A stretch of DNA of 64,000 nt from Polytrichum commune (GCA_950295325.1 OX485805.1:13627501-13691500), one strand, 5' to 3'; positions 35,722 through 49,525 are shown, counted from the first letter of the stretch. The notes: generated by a model not told the origin, from the sequence alone. Translations and numbers: made by a program.

Positions 35722-36566
35722 ATAACAAAAACAACAAAACGGTAGAACCGTGAGGCTTTGTCCTTTCTTATGAAAGACTACAATTGTAGTTGTCCACTTT
35801 GCTCATGCCAATTCATGGTTATTTATTGGCTTTGTCTGTAGGACAAAGACTATGCATCAACTTCTATGTTCTAAGAGCAAATTTCCTAACTACTTTGTGT
35901 TCACACTTGCACGTTACTTGTCTCTGCTATTTTTGGTCCATTTGATTTAACATGGATGATGCAAGCTTGCATACCTTGGGCAACTAACCAACTAATTCAA
36001 CTATTAGTTAACTAGTTGCCTTTCGTAACTATAGTTGATCGTGATTGAACCTGCCAAAAAATGTAGTTAATTATAGTTATATATATCTAGTTAACTATAG
36101 TTGTTCCCTAGAATGTATTGAAAAAAATATAATTGACTATAGTTGATTATAGGTGCAACAAATAGCCATGGATTGGCATGAGCAAAGTGTACAGCTACAA
36201 TTGTATCCTTTCATAAGAGGTCAGAGCCTCACGGTTCTACTGTTTTCTTGTTATACCTATAACCAAACTTTTCTTCGATTTTGTGCACCTTTTTCTCGAA
36301 TGCAAGTCAAGAACTAAAGCTACTCATTTATCACCCGAAAAAAATGAATAATTAACAACTGCCAAAATAAATATAGGTAACTATAATTTTTTAATACATA
36401 ATAGGGAGCAACTATAGTTACTATATATATAACTATAATTAACATCCACATTAAACAAATTGGACCAAAAATAACAAGAACAAATAACATCCAAGTGTGA
36501 ACGCAAAGTGGTTAGGAAATTTGCTCTTGAAACATAGAAGTCGATGCATAATCTTTGTCCAACAAA
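35722..36566. repeat. Nested inverted-repeat structure
   Basis: Segment A (35722-35829) is repeated inverted at 36152-36256 (shared GTAGAACCGTGAGGCT and ACTTTGCTCATGCCAAT). Segment B (35837-35958) is repeated inverted at about 36444-36563 (shared CTATGTT-AAGAGCAAATTTCCTAAC). The order is A, B, A-inverted, B-inverted. The middle (36000-36155) and 36370-36440 are rich in AACTATAGTT palindromes. Confidence 0.8.
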
Positions 36567-36569
36567 TAT

Positions 36570-39500
36570 GATGGATGAGAACTTCATCTATTGGCCAAAC
36601 CATGCCTTCTCTTGTCAGCACCTTATGATGAAATATTGTCATGAATAATTGAAAATGGGATGAAATATCACTTGGTAAGTGCTAGTAATTGAAACATTGT
36701 AAAATGAGTGAGCGCAATGGTGTCATCGAGTAAGTTATTATTAAAAATGATTGATCATATGCAACATTAACCTCTAACTTCCACGTCCAATTTTCCTCAA
36801 CTTTGCCCATAAAATGTGACCTCAATTTCAACAACTATAGTTGAAGATCTAAAGTTGTTTTGACAAATCCAACCATATAGATGTTTGCAAGTTAGACATG
36901 ACTACTCACAATCCAAATTTTAAACATTCAAAACTTGTTATGCATGAGATTGTATTAGGAATGTCAATAGCAGTCTCAAGGGGCGATAATTTAGAACTTA
37001 AATTGGGGTTGGTTTTTTTATCGAACCTACACTCAAATCATCTCCAAAAGACAAAATCATGTTACCCTCATTCAAAAGGTCGGCAATATACCTACTAAAA
37101 TCAGCTCACAAATCTTGAAACCATTATTTTGTGATTTTTGGGGAAGCTTTGCAATTTGAGGCAACAATGTGTATCTTCCATGTGGATTTACACCCACCAA
37201 CACATGTCTAACTAAAAATTATAATGGTAGATGTTTAGGATAAGGTAGACCAAGCTAATGTGAACACCTCCAACTCAATGGAATCATCTAGCCGATGGAT
37301 TTGAGCATGTTAGCAATTGCGAATCATGACCAAAAAAATTTAAAATCGTTGAAATTGGAGTAGAGGAAGATGTTTATCGTTCAATATTTTGTAAGTGAAC
37401 AACATCATTAGCAAATTTTACATGGGTCATTTGCCAATGAAAACCAAGTTTAATGACAATATTGGTTGTGTCATGACTTTAAAGTGGTCACATGAACCAT
37501 ATGGCAGGACCCCAGGGTCCCATTGGCCCCCGGCTCACGCCCTGGCTTTCGCATAAACTATGTAGCACTGTCAATATAACTTTGGATCTTTCTATGAAGG
37601 CGGCAAACAATTGCTCACATCATGAGCTACACATGGACATTCATATCACTTTTTTTTTATGATGATGCAATTAGTCATTTTTAGGGGTATCATGCTCATT
37701 TTTTAGATGGATTTTTACAAAAATAAGTAAGAACATATATTTTAGTGAAGTTATTAAGAGTAAAACTTAGTTGAGAGCAAGAGAGATCCAATGGTACGCT
37801 GCGAGATGTAGTAATGACTTCTAGCCAACATTTACATGTTTACGTTTACGTTTAGGTTTATGTTACAACATAAGCACTCCAACAAAATAAATGATTAATC
37901 ACATTTTGAGACAGATTCTATGCAAGCCCCCGGGGTCCCGCCATAAAGTTCACATGTAAGATGTAATGTGGTCGAATTGTTCTTTCTGAATAGAATCCCC
38001 ACAATACAAGTTGGTCGGCACCTCACATCCACATGGAGCCTCCTAAGTTGCCCACCATTGAGCACAAAAATCAAGTGTGTCATAGCCGGTGGATAGCACT
38101 CCTCGTTATGGAGGATGGTGGGTGTAGTTTGACTTTTGCAAAGGTGATTAACCCAAATATCGTTGAGACAACAACTAAATCATCATGTATTACTCACTCG
38201 CCAAATTAAAGCAATTGTACCGCCGATTAGGAGCCAAAAACAAGTGTCCGATTTAGCAAGCTAACCAAAATAGCCTCATCTACCTTACGTTGCGTTTGAG
38301 TATCATGCAAATGTCCAAATCAATTGAGATTTATTTGCACATAGGGATCAACAAAAAAGAAAAGAAAAGAAAAGTTTAAGATACCTTGCCCCTAAATCAT
38401 AGAGGTAACGAATGTCAAGCATGGGTTTGTGAAGCAGTTCCATCGTAAACCAGTTGGAAGCACACTCCCATATTTTAATTTATCCAAAAATAGAAATGTT
38501 GTATAACAAAAAAATACCCACATGGCATGACATAGCATACCTAAACATGAACAAGAGGAGTAGTTGAAACAATCTAGAAACCATCCGAAATGGTGCCAAA
38601 GGGGTTTGAGCAAATCATTCAAGACCATATTATGTTGGCAAAAGACATTAGGGATTAAGTACAAACTTGCACCACTTTGGTCATTCATTGTAGTGGTGTA
38701 AGAAGGATGCAATAACGCTTCTAGAAGAGCACCAAGTTTGGCTAATCATAATGGCTAATCAAAGATCAATCCGCTCAAAGGGGCGGTGCAAGAGGTGATC
38801 CACGAAAGGGGGACAAAACCTTCATTTATACATATTACTCCCACCCATATTATGTTGCTTTTGTGGTGATTCTCACCTAACAATCCAACATCAATAGACC
38901 CCCCTTAGTGAAGAGTAAAAGACTCATTTCTTAAAACGACTTTGCATATTTTAGTTGGTTGCATATGAATTTCGTATTGCTTGAAGAAAATTACGTAGAC
39001 TTTGTATAGATTTGCTAATATACGGGGGAAAAATAGGCTATTTTACATGTTATAAATAGCAACAAAATTGTGAAAGTGTTGCTTTTAGGCTCAACTACCT
39101 TCCTTTGGATTTGTAACGAACCAACACAACGAAAAAGGACAAGGATAAATGGCAACCGTGTAAGGTGACTCAAAAGGTGAACATGTTGGGAACCACTTAT
39201 GCTCAGACCTCTCTTTGTTAGTTGTTACAAAGCCATACTTAAAGAGCCCGAAGCCCCCCACCCCTCCCTCCTTAAGTTTGCAAGGCAAACTCTAATCATA
39301 TTAAGACGATCACACGTAATATAAACTTGCTTGAAGTATAAAAACTTATCTCAAATTTAATGTGGTGCCCAGATGAAGGTTCCACATCCCTATAGTATGG
39401 ATTAGTGTGGTTCATCAAAGACATAAGTGTCAATAAGTTAAGAAAAAAGAAAAAGAAAAAGTAATGTATGTATCCAGGTATTGGCATGAATGTGTGTGTG

Positions 39501-41340
39501 TCCATCAACTTTATGTAGATCACAGTTAACTATGATGCAGCCTAAGGTGTTATGCCTCCTTTGTTAATAACTTACACTACATAGATGATGTGGTGTCCAT
39601 TAAAGACCATGGCAGTGCCACATGACATCTAGGGAAATGTTCCATTCTTTGAGCTTTGTGATGCACGTGAATTTGAGATCCAAACCAATTACTGGGGTAT
39701 GTGCACTCTATGGCATCGTAAATTTCGGAGCTCGTATGAATATATTATTTCAATATCAAATTAAAGATTCTCACGCTCATTAAGTGGCCTTACAAGTCTC
39801 CACAATCATGATGACTATTTGAAACTATTCTATAATGGCTAGCATTTTTTTGAGCACGTAGTCTAGTCTTTTTTAAGCACATGTCCTTTTGGTGTCCGTC
39901 CTTAAATCCACACCTAACCATATACCATTCAATATATACCCTACTTCAAGGGCACGTCTAGCAAAACTTCAAGGTTTTGGACTATTGCCAAATAACTTTG
40001 TTATGACCACAACAAAAAACTGCAAGATTTTTTAAAATCATCCTAAATCAAGTGCCTAAATCTTGAACACGTTGATGCATCCCATGTTTAAGTAAGTAAA
40101 TGCCTTATCTTTATTTTTTACGTTTTCTTGTTTTCTTTTCTCGAATTGGATTCTCCTCCACCATACTCCTTGGAAAAGAGCTAAACTTTGGTATTGGTGA
40201 TCTACAAAAGGCAACCTCATCATGTGTGAAGATCTACTTCAAGAAAATGGCCAAGTCTTTCTAAAGGTGTTTGGCAAATATAAATCGAGGCAACCAAGTT
40301 GGCTTTCATTTGGTTGATTTATTTATTATTTCTAGAGATGTCTAGATCCCAATAATCTTTGATTGTCCATGTTCACATGGACCTTTTCTTTCACCATCTC
40401 GTGAGGTTTATTTGGGATTTGGCATGTATGTGACTTGCCAACTAGTTAAGTAGGTCTTACAATTTAGAGGTCTAGAATCTAGCAAATGTAGATAGAAAGT
40501 CATTAGAGGGGAATGATTGCCCAATTCTAAAGTAAAGCTATGCATGTGGTGGAAAAGTAAGAAAACTACACCTAGGTATTGGACCTCCTCAACACACACT
40601 TACATAGATTATGTGGCTTATTGGTGTCAAACATGTAAGTGGCCATATTATTGTTGTATTAGAATTAGGATTCTCTACATGTTGTAGGCATTTGAACAAA
40701 AAACACCTTGTTTGTGGTCACTTTTTGGCTCATTGGGTTATTTAAGCCAGCCACATGGCCTTCATCACTTCAATCTATCAACTTTGGGATGTTGCATTGG
40801 CCATTAAAATTTGCATACGTAATTTCATAACATTACTCAACACTTAGAAGGCATTCTCTTTCTATTTGCAAAGGGTGCCTTGTGAAAGAGGAGCATGGGT
40901 CCACACAAGCCAATCTTGGGTGCCCATAAGCCACTTCATTGTGCGTGAGGTCGTCTAGATTCAGACCGAGTGGTACGAGGGTAAAATAATCCAAACTTTA
41001 TACCGGAATCTAACTCATGTATGATATATGCTTGGCCCATGAAACGCCCCTTGTGAGCTGAGGAATGTTATGTTATTTACCATCACTTCCCATTAATGTT
41101 CCTAATAATAAGCCATGTATTGCTATATTGACTATTGCATACAATTCAAAACTTTAACATGGCCCAATTTCCAAGTTGTTGACCCATTTGAACAATAACC
41201 TAACCCTAGATTTGTCTTCATTGGCGTGTTTCATATGAAACCATATACTAATGTGCAACCATATGTTTTTCTTTTTTTAAATCAATCACATAGTTGTATG
41301 TATGTGCAATAGCTTGAAGTTTTATTTTAAGCACCCTCTA
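36570..41340. other. Gene-poor AT-rich sequence
   Basis: No domain-bearing frames. Two GC-rich islets containing CCCCGGGGTCC-like text (about 37508-37550 and 37923-37945) stand out. A copy of the TTTTGGTGTCCGTCCTTAAATCCACAC repeat lies near 39890. An imperfect (AAAAG)n tract occurs near 38352. Confidence 0.45.
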
Positions 41341-41344
41341 CCTT

Positions 41345-41757
41345 AATATAGAGTGGAGGTGCCCATAACTGATCACTTAAGAGATTCTTCACTAAATCTA
41401 GAGAAGTTCAAGGCCGTGCAAAAATTTCATGTGTAGGAAGATAGAAATCATGAGGACTGTAATTTTTTTTTTACAAAAAAAAATTATTTTATGGTAGTTT
41501 TATTCCTTAAAGTGAAATTACTTTGAAATTTTGAAGCCAAAAGTTGGCCCGATCTTGCTACCAATGTCTAGAGTTTGACATAAGTGCTCATTCCTTCTCA
41601 CTTTAGCAATTAAAACCAAGACATGTGTCATGGCACTATTGGTTCCGACATGGTCAAAATTCAATCCCAACCTTGTCAAAATTCAATCCCAACTTGATGG
41701 AAATTCAGTCCCAACATGATCAAAATTTCAATACCCTGTAGATTGCAGAGGCGGACG
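41345..41757 (+). repeat. Dispersed non-coding repeat, copy 1
   Basis: About 410 bp from TAGAGTGGAGGTGCCCATAA to CCTGTAGATTGCAG recur at 48585-48920 with similar order throughout (AGCCAAAAGTTGGCCCGA, CATGTGTCATG, CACTATTGGTTCCG). A shorter relative lies at 43440-43560. A four-fold ~22-bp tandem unit (TCAAAATTCAATCCCAAC) occupies 41652-41730 here. Confidence 0.8.
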
Positions 41758-42978
41758 TTAAGTCCCCCCCCCCCCTAAACTTTTGGGGGGAGGAATAATT
41801 AGGCAGGGGCAGCCGCCCGTTAGATTTTCTGGACCCGACCGAAAACTCCTACCCGCCCGCCCGACTTCGACAAAACTATTGTACTTGCATTCTTGAAGGC
41901 CACTTATCCACAAATCCCATATTGAGTGCACTTCGTTTTCAAGGTCCCAAATCCAATATATATGTTCACTTCCATTGAGTAAATAAGCCATTGATTGGAT
42001 TTCATTTTCAAAGTGAAACCGCCAATAAAGCATGTAATTAACTTGGAAGTAAAAAATATTACGAAACCCTCATTAGCATTGAGGTTATAATTTTTATGAC
42101 TTACAATTGAAAGGCTCTTTGTCATTCTAAAATGAAACTAAAATTAATGATTTATTTTTATATTTTATATTTTATAGTTAATACCTTCTACTATCACAAA
42201 GTTTTCATACGCATTTAAACTAGTTAAGTGTGATTGAATGCAACTAAGTATAATAAATTCTGATTAATTCTAATTAATTCTAATTAAGCCCAATTAAATC
42301 AGAAAGCATGCTAACCAAAATAATTAAGCCTAATTAATTATTAGATATACTTACTGGAATTAATCATGATTCAACGGAATTAACTCTAGTAAATATAATT
42401 TATAATTAATTAGGATTAATTAATTTGGTAAGCATATTTTCTGATTTAATTAGGCTTCATTAGGATTAATAAGAACTAATTAGATTTAGTTGCATTCAAT
42501 CACACTTAAATAATTTGAATGCGTATGAATACTTTGTGAAAGTAGAAGGTATTAACTAGACTATAATTTTTTAACATACAAAAAATAAATCAATCATTTT
42601 AGTTTCATTTTAGAATGACAAAGTCCCTTTCAATTGTAAGTCACAAAAATTATAACCTCAGTGCTAATGAGCATTTTGTAATATTTTTGACTTCCAACTT
42701 AATTACATGCTTTATTGGCGGTTTCACTTTGAAAATGAAATCTAGTCAATTGCTTATTTACTCAATGGAAGTGAACATATATATTGGATTTGGGACCTTG
42801 AAAATGAAGTGCACTCAATATGGGATTTGTGGATAAGTGGCCTTCAAGAGTGCAAGTACAATAGTTTTTTTGAAGTCGGGCAGGCGGACAACAATTTTCA
42901 ATCAGGTCCAGAAAATCTGACGAGCGGTTGCCCTTGCCCGAATATTCCTCCCCCGAAAAGTTTGTGGGGGGAACTTAA
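41758..42978. mobile_element. 1.2-kb foldback element (near-complete inverted repeat)
   Basis: Two arms meet near 42370. The left end TTAAGTCCCC (41758) mirrors the right end GGGGAACTTAA (42968-42978), followed inward by AAACTTTTGGGGGGAGGAAT against its inverted counterpart. Mirror-image 73-codon frames at 41904-42125 (-) and 42615-42836 (+) are nearly identical simply because the arms are. The centre is an AATTAATTAGG-rich palindrome. No transposase is encoded, and a clear target-site duplication was not found. Transcription would give a long hairpin. Confidence 0.85.
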
Positions 42979-43439
42979 TCATCGTCAACAAACACCGCTG
43001 TTTGAATTCAATATGCATAACATGTTAGAAAATTAGTGTAAGTTGTGAAAGGTTAAAATTAGGGCCCGTACAAAGATCATGTCTGCACCCTCAATGGTCA
43101 AGCTTATTAAAGATATAATCTAAACTGGGCTCTATTGTAAAATTCTCATAGATGTGTATTGAAGTCAGCTACAATGTGTGGGTGGCCAATTAGAAACTTA
43201 TGGAGAAATAGTGAGTGAAATAAATAAAAACTTTAATGTCAATGATGGTCTACAAAATCCCCCCTCCCCCCCCCCCCAATTTGATGCATTCCTAGGGACA
43301 AAAGGGTTAACATTGACCATGAGCATACTTAATGATTTATATAATTAAGAAGATTACCAAAAACACGTAAGATAGAGACTATGACGATAAGGATACCAAA
43401 TCAAGATGGGATGATGTGTGTGAGCTTCGAAGTTAGAAT

Positions 43440-43560
43440 GGGTAAGGTAGAGTCCATGACTGATCACTTAAGAGATTGTGCACTAAATATGAAGAAGCAT
43501 AAACAATACAATTCCCCCCCCCCCCCGGTGTAGGAAGACATAAATTAGGAGGACTACAAA
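43440..43560 (+). repeat. Dispersed non-coding repeat, short copy
   Basis: Resembles the start of the 41345 and 48585 repeats (CTGATCACTTAAGAGATT, GTGTAGGAAGA-ATAAATTAGGAGGACTA). A run of C replaces the matching segment at about 43513-43526. Confidence 0.65.
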
Positions 43561-46500
43561 TTTTTCAATTAGAATTAGGACTACAATTAGAAACAACATT
43601 GTTTGTCAAAATATTTTGTTAGTATGTTCATCTTAAGAAGACTTATTATATTAATTAAGATACATAAAAGAATATGGTCATATGTATAGAGTGGAAATTA
43701 ACAACATTCGTTGATGAAAATATTATAATTTGTCATTTAGTCTATCATAGGTGATATTTTGTTTCCAAAATCATTATCTTGCACACATAATCACGTTGTT
43801 GACACACAATACCAAATTTGAAACAAGAATGATATGATTCTTTTGTTTATTCTGGATCAATTCAAATGAATGCTTTGAAAATTTAAGTATGAGATAATTT
43901 CAAGTTTATTTATATATAAATTTATGACATAATATATCTCGGTTCTTTTGGGTAAATAGAGATTAATACTCTTCTTTGAGATAACCATCATTCGGGGATT
44001 GGAAGTCTATAATTTCTATGAATATAGTGATTCCATTGGGAAAATCATCTAATGGTTAGGAGGTTGGCTATGAGTTCAATAAAAAGTCATAAATAAAATG
44101 GTCAACCCAAATCCACTTGTCATAAAAAATTATGAAGTAAACCTTACACAATCCCCCCTCCCTATTTTTTTATTTTAAAAAAAAAAAAAAACTCAATACC
44201 TTTCAAAAGGACCTCCAACCAAATCCTAAGGAGGTATGAATACTACACCATATACCCAATTTATACATGCTTCATCAAGTTATTATATATATAATGTGTT
44301 TGAAACCTTTTTCATACATTTCTTGTGTCAAGGAGAAAATAAAAATCAATGTTTATACTTGGCATTGATGATCAAAGAACAACACATGTATTTGCATCCA
44401 AGGACACTCAACTCCGCATTTCAACTTAAATGTTCAATAATATCAATGTATTCAACTATTTCAAAAAGGGCACTTGAAGAAATTGGTCGATTTCAAAGAT
44501 TATCACTTTTAATATATTTAGTTAAAAAAATTGTAGCTCAACACACATGTTTTTATTCATAAAGAGGCATGGTATGGGCCTTTTAGATGCTTAAGGTTTA
44601 ATGATGTCCATGTGTATTCCAATGAAGTCTGAAATTTTCATACCACCTTTGATATCAAGGGCAGTTGTGAAGCTCATTATTGCCAGTGCATTTTATGATC
44701 AAAGTCTGCATGTATGTGGATATCAACTACGTTAAACCCAAGGCCTCAACCCAATTCCCTTAGGAACTATGATGTTAAGGCACATAAGGCTAGAACGGCA
44801 CTCAGATGGCCTTACTAGTACTTGTTTTCCAATGCACCCTACCACACAAGATCCACCCAATCATAGTGGGGTATATGGGTTCATCGAATGTTTTTCAACC
44901 AACCATGTGGGGACCTAGGGGCTTGCTCTTGGGGCCTCTGATTCTCGTAATGTCCGTTTTGGGATTACAAATAAATTCACACCAACTTGAAAATGAAGTA
45001 ACATCATAATTCACGCTATTGGCAACATCTTTCTTTCTTTCTTTCTTTGTGAAAAACAAGGCAAAACACTTCTCTTTGTTTTAACAAAATTTGAGAAGAT
45101 CCAATGGTTGTAAAGTTGAAATTCTCAAGTTGAGACAACTAGTGAACATCTTGTTTTTTTGGAAATGTGGATGTTGGGATGCACGAGGGCCTTCATTAGA
45201 GTGTAAATAAGTATGATTAAATTACAAGTGTGCAAGGATTTGAATTTCCAAATTTGGAGGTCATATGATGTCTATTTTAGAGGTGGTCAAAGTTCATTAA
45301 CTAGATGATGAGGGTCTCTACACATTGAAATGTAATACATTTTGTTTGAAGCATGTGTGCTTTGAGGTGTTGCCCACAACAATAACGATGGTCGATGTTT
45401 ACAAGGGGCAACACCCATGGGTAAGAAACTTGCTTTCTTGTTAGTGTCTCATTGACCTTTCAAGAAGGTCCAATGCACTTTGGAGCACCATCCTCCTTCA
45501 AATCTAAACTTATGAACCTATCTATTCTTGAAACATAGAAGGTTTATCCATTCCGAGTGGGCCCCCAAGGGAAAACATGAGGTGGCACTCTTTTACAACT
45601 TTTCTCGCCAAGTGGGCATTAAAGGCACACTTTCATGTGCCGGCCGTGCCGGCATAGCTTTCGTGAGTATCTTAAAGAATCTTGTTGGTCAAGCACTTTC
45701 ATATGGTGTAGAGGTGCCAACTTATTAGAGAGTAGATTTTCCTTGTTGCCAAATATGCAAGTTGGAATATGCTCATGATCGCATGTATCCATTTTGGATG
45801 ACACATGACTTAATTTATAGAACTCTATATATTGGGATTCTTTGAAATAAATTAAACTCCAAATAATATGATTTTGTTGGGTAAGGTTATGAGCTTGCCT
45901 CTATAAAAATCATTAAGTGTAGAATACAACACTTACAAACCAATATCTGTGTGATTTTATCCATGAATATTTGTAACCGTCTCAAAATGCCGAAAAAGTC
46001 CCAAATTAACGAATATAGTGATTAATGTTCTATAATGTCCATACAACCAATTCAACCTTTGTTTGCAAAAAATGAGATATACAATAATTATATATAGCAT
46101 TGAGTAGTTCCAATTAGTAAGTGACACTAAATACAATATTTAGTGTAGTATTGGTACTTGCACATGTATTAGGTAGGTAGGTGACTTAGTAGGTAATTCG
46201 GCACATGGCATAACCTCCTAGTCTGCATGCATGACATGACACAATCCAATGGTACTAAAATACCCAAATCTAAAATGTAAATGTGAAAGAGAATATTGTT
46301 CAAAAAAATTCTATGAGAACCACTTCATAAAATCAAAATTCAACCCTTCAAGTTTCTAAACTATAAAACAACAAGCTCAACTCTTGCGTTCCATCATTTT
46401 GCTTTGCTATTGGGTTCAACAAAGTGACGATTTTGTACATTCTTAAACCATCAACATATGTTGACATGTTGGTAGTGTTTACACTATGTGCACATACCAT

Positions 46501-47385
46501 GTGGTCTACCATGTTGCTTGTTTCTATAAATTGTGTCAAAGTCCCAATCATATGCAAATAGCTGCAATCTCCCATAAAAACGGTGGCATGTTCGTGAGCA
46601 TTTAGAACTTGTCAAACTGACCTGTTTTTATAATGTCACATGGCTCAGGACAAATCCTTATGATTAGGACAAAACCTTATGAAGAGGGAACTTGTTTTCT
46701 TGCATTTGTGCAAACTACCTTTTTCTTTCTCAAACATGAAACCAACAGTGGTTAACCAATAGAATATTTCTTAGTTTCTTCCACTAACATGACAAGAAAC
46801 CTTGTTGCACATTGAGACCTTGGATGCTCTTTTCATGTTGTTTGTTGGCTCTTACATGTAGTAAAGCTTTCACATTCACTTGCATCTTTGCTACATCTAT
46901 GACTCATAGCTTTGTCCCTCAATGAACGTGTTGATGATTGTTGTTGAAGAGTGTTTTCATGGTTATTTCACTCATTGGCCATGAATACACACCCTAAACA
47001 TATTACTAACATAGAGCATAAACAACTATGACGATATGAATGATAATATCTTGACAATATCTTGCTAAATTGAAGTGCATACATGAAGATTGAGGCCATG
47101 CTTCCTATTTCCATTTCCATTGATGGATTACACAACCAAAAAAACCGTACCAAAAAAACTTTAAGCATATCCTCAAATGCATAGCCCATTGTTTCTCCAA
47201 AGTGTGTCAAGTTAAGGTCAATTTCCTATGAAAATGCAAATTTCTAGATTCTCTTGTTAGAAACACCAATTTCCTAAGTAGTCATATTTGCAAAGTTGGC
47301 ATAACCAAAAGTTTCAACTTCTCATGACCGGTGCCAAATAACTTGTCTTTTATGTCTTTGCTATGGTTGTCAACTTGGTCCTCTC
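43561..47385. other. Gene-poor AT-rich sequence
   Basis: No supported genes. A poly-A run lies at 44176-44190 and a (TTTC)n tract at about 45029-45048. The frame at 44236-44562 has no recognised domain and is AT-driven. Confidence 0.45.
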
Positions 47386-47388
47386 TAA

Positions 47389-47914
47389 TGCCCCCTTCCC
47401 ACCTGACTTTAGCTAAGACCCAAAGTATTTCCTAAAAACCAGGTAAAGCTCCCTCGGTTATAATGGAGGCATCCGACTATCCCAATGCACCTACAAGAAC
47501 TTGCTCCGGAGATTTTCAAGTAGGTTTTAGTTAAGTAGCTTTCACACATGTTCATGGTTTTATCTACGAAGCAATGAATGTTGGATAGTTTTTGTCCCAT
47601 CCCCAAATGCCTTACTACTCACCTATCTTACCATCGGTTTTTGTTAATGGAGCTCCTCGTGCCCTCATAGCTAAGACTAAAAATCAACCAATCACAAGGG
47701 TGGGAGGCAAAACTTTTAAAGCTCCTATATTCTTGCCTCATGTTTAGGTACCTTAGGTTGCCTCATGTTCATGGTTGAGGCTTAAAACCTCCACTTTTAA
47801 GCCATGCCACATCATTTGCCAACTAGGCTCGGCACTAGATAATGTCGATGGTGTGAATGCCGGTTTGTTAGAACCAACTTTTAGTCTTAGCTAAAGTCAG
47901 GTGGGAAGGGGGCA
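47389..47914. mobile_element. PIF/Harbinger-like MITE with TAA target duplication
   Basis: Perfect 31-bp terminal inverted repeats start TGCCCCCTTCCCACCTGACT at 47389 and end at 47914, continuing imperfectly for about 20 bp more. The 3-bp sequence TAA flanks both ends (47386-47388 and 47915-47917). TWA target duplications are typical of PIF/Harbinger and Tourist-like MITEs. The 526-bp interior has no coding capacity but contains another partial TAGCTAAGAC copy near 47670. Confidence 0.82.
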
Positions 47915-48584
47915 TAAGCACAACTCCTTCTAGGATTCGGTGTCTTGGTTATATTTGTACCCTCTTGCACTGGAAATCCATTTGCTTCAAAAGTTGTTGT
48001 TCTTCATAACATTAGCCAATTTTGGTACTATGCACGTATTTCCATTTTAGTTTCATTATTTAATAAAATACAAAACCATGTGGGGATGAGTTAGGCGACA
48101 TGGTTTTAAGGTTTGGGGCAGCCCTTGGCGACCATGTAGAGCCCAACACAACACAATTTTAGATTGAATATGAGGCCCGGTGTAGACTATAGTGAAAGAG
48201 TGCACTGGTTGGTTAATAATGTTAGCCCAAGACAAGGTCCTTTGAGGCAACCGTTGGTATGGCAGACAAGATGGAAAAACAAATTTTCTTCTTCTTTAAG
48301 TTGGAGTTCTCCAAGGCCAAATTTCTTGTATGAAGGTTTGAGGTTGCTCAAGAAATTAGACCTCCAAAGAACTCCCCTAGCAAAAATTGTTGCCATACTG
48401 ACAACCATGTAATTTTTCCATCCATATCTTGGCTGTAGTGTAGACATGGTCAATGAAAAACCTATCTTGTAGCCAATCATATTGCTCCAACTCCCTAAAA
48501 TTCTTGACCGGTGCACTTCTTCACTGTAGTCTAGTAAAACTTGCCTTAAGAAATACAATTATCACCTAAGTGTTACTCCTACCA

Positions 48585-48920
48585 TAGAGAGTAGAGGCAC
48601 CTATAACCAACCACTTTAGGGATTTTGCGCTAGATTTGGAGAAGTATAAGGTTGTGTAATCTTTTCCTCTGTAAGAAGATAGAAATCAGGATGATTGTAA
48701 TTTCTTTGAAAATATTATTCCTTAAATTGAAATCACTATGAATTTATGAAGCCAAAAGTTGGCCCGAACATATTACCAATGTCCAGAGTTTGCCATAACC
48801 GCTCGTTCCTCCTCACATTAGCACCCAAAACCAGGACACATGTCATGACACTATTGGTTCCGGCCCGATTGAAATTCAATCCCAACCTGTTCAAGAATCT
48901 GGTACCCTATAGATTGCTGA
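48585..48920 (+). repeat. Dispersed non-coding repeat, copy 2
   Basis: Aligns with 41345-41757 over most of its length. This copy ends ACCCTATAGATTGCTGATGG where copy 1 runs into the foldback element after CCTGTAGATTGCAG, marking where the two sequences part. Confidence 0.8.
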
Positions 48921-49194
48921 TGGGGTCCTAATGGAGAATAGGCACCTCTACTATATACTTGGACCCCATTATACATTGTCTCACACTTCTTGTTTTCTGT
49001 TGTTGTTGTTAATTTGTTTTTTTTTTTTTTTTTTTGATTTCTTAATACGGAACTATCATGGTTTCCAAATTTCCAATAGAATTGAAGTCAGACAACTGCG
49101 CAGCCACCAGTTAGCAAGTTAGCAGGATAAGCCGAGGACACACAAGGCCCAACCACCTGTCACCCAGCGCCGTAGCCAGCCACTTGGCACACCA

Positions 49195-49234
49195 CCACGT
49201 GGCAGCCAGGAAGCCATGCTAAGCCCCACGTGGC
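49195..49234 (+). promoter_or_regulatory. Two ABRE/G-box elements upstream of the LEA gene
   Basis: CCACGTGGC at 49195-49203 and ACGTGGCGCC at 49228-49237. Two closely spaced ACGTGGC cores about 300 bases before the start codon are the classical arrangement for ABA- and drought-induced plant genes bound by ABF/ABI5 bZIPs. Confidence 0.75.
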
Positions 49235-49525
49235 GCCTCCGTCCTCCTGCGCAACGCTTATACCACCTGCCAAGCTCCCGATTCCTTCATCAATCTCTCA
49301 ATTCCTTACTGTAGTCACCGATCGGCGCTCTCCCTCTATTTGTAAATCTTGTGATATAATTGCCTCTACTACCTCCATTTTCTCTCTTGTTCATCTTTCT
49401 TTGTGACTCCTCCAAACTTTCGGTTCCCAAATCGATTTAGAGTTGCCTTCGGGAAGTGTTAACTGAGTTTCTGTAGAGTTCGAAGCAATTTGGAATAGTT
49501 TGTTTTTGAGAACCAGTCTTTGAGA

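Noticed and set aside
41904-42836. Pair of almost identical 73-residue ORFs facing each other
   Set aside because: Their similarity is explained by the foldback arms; the peptide has no recognisable domain.
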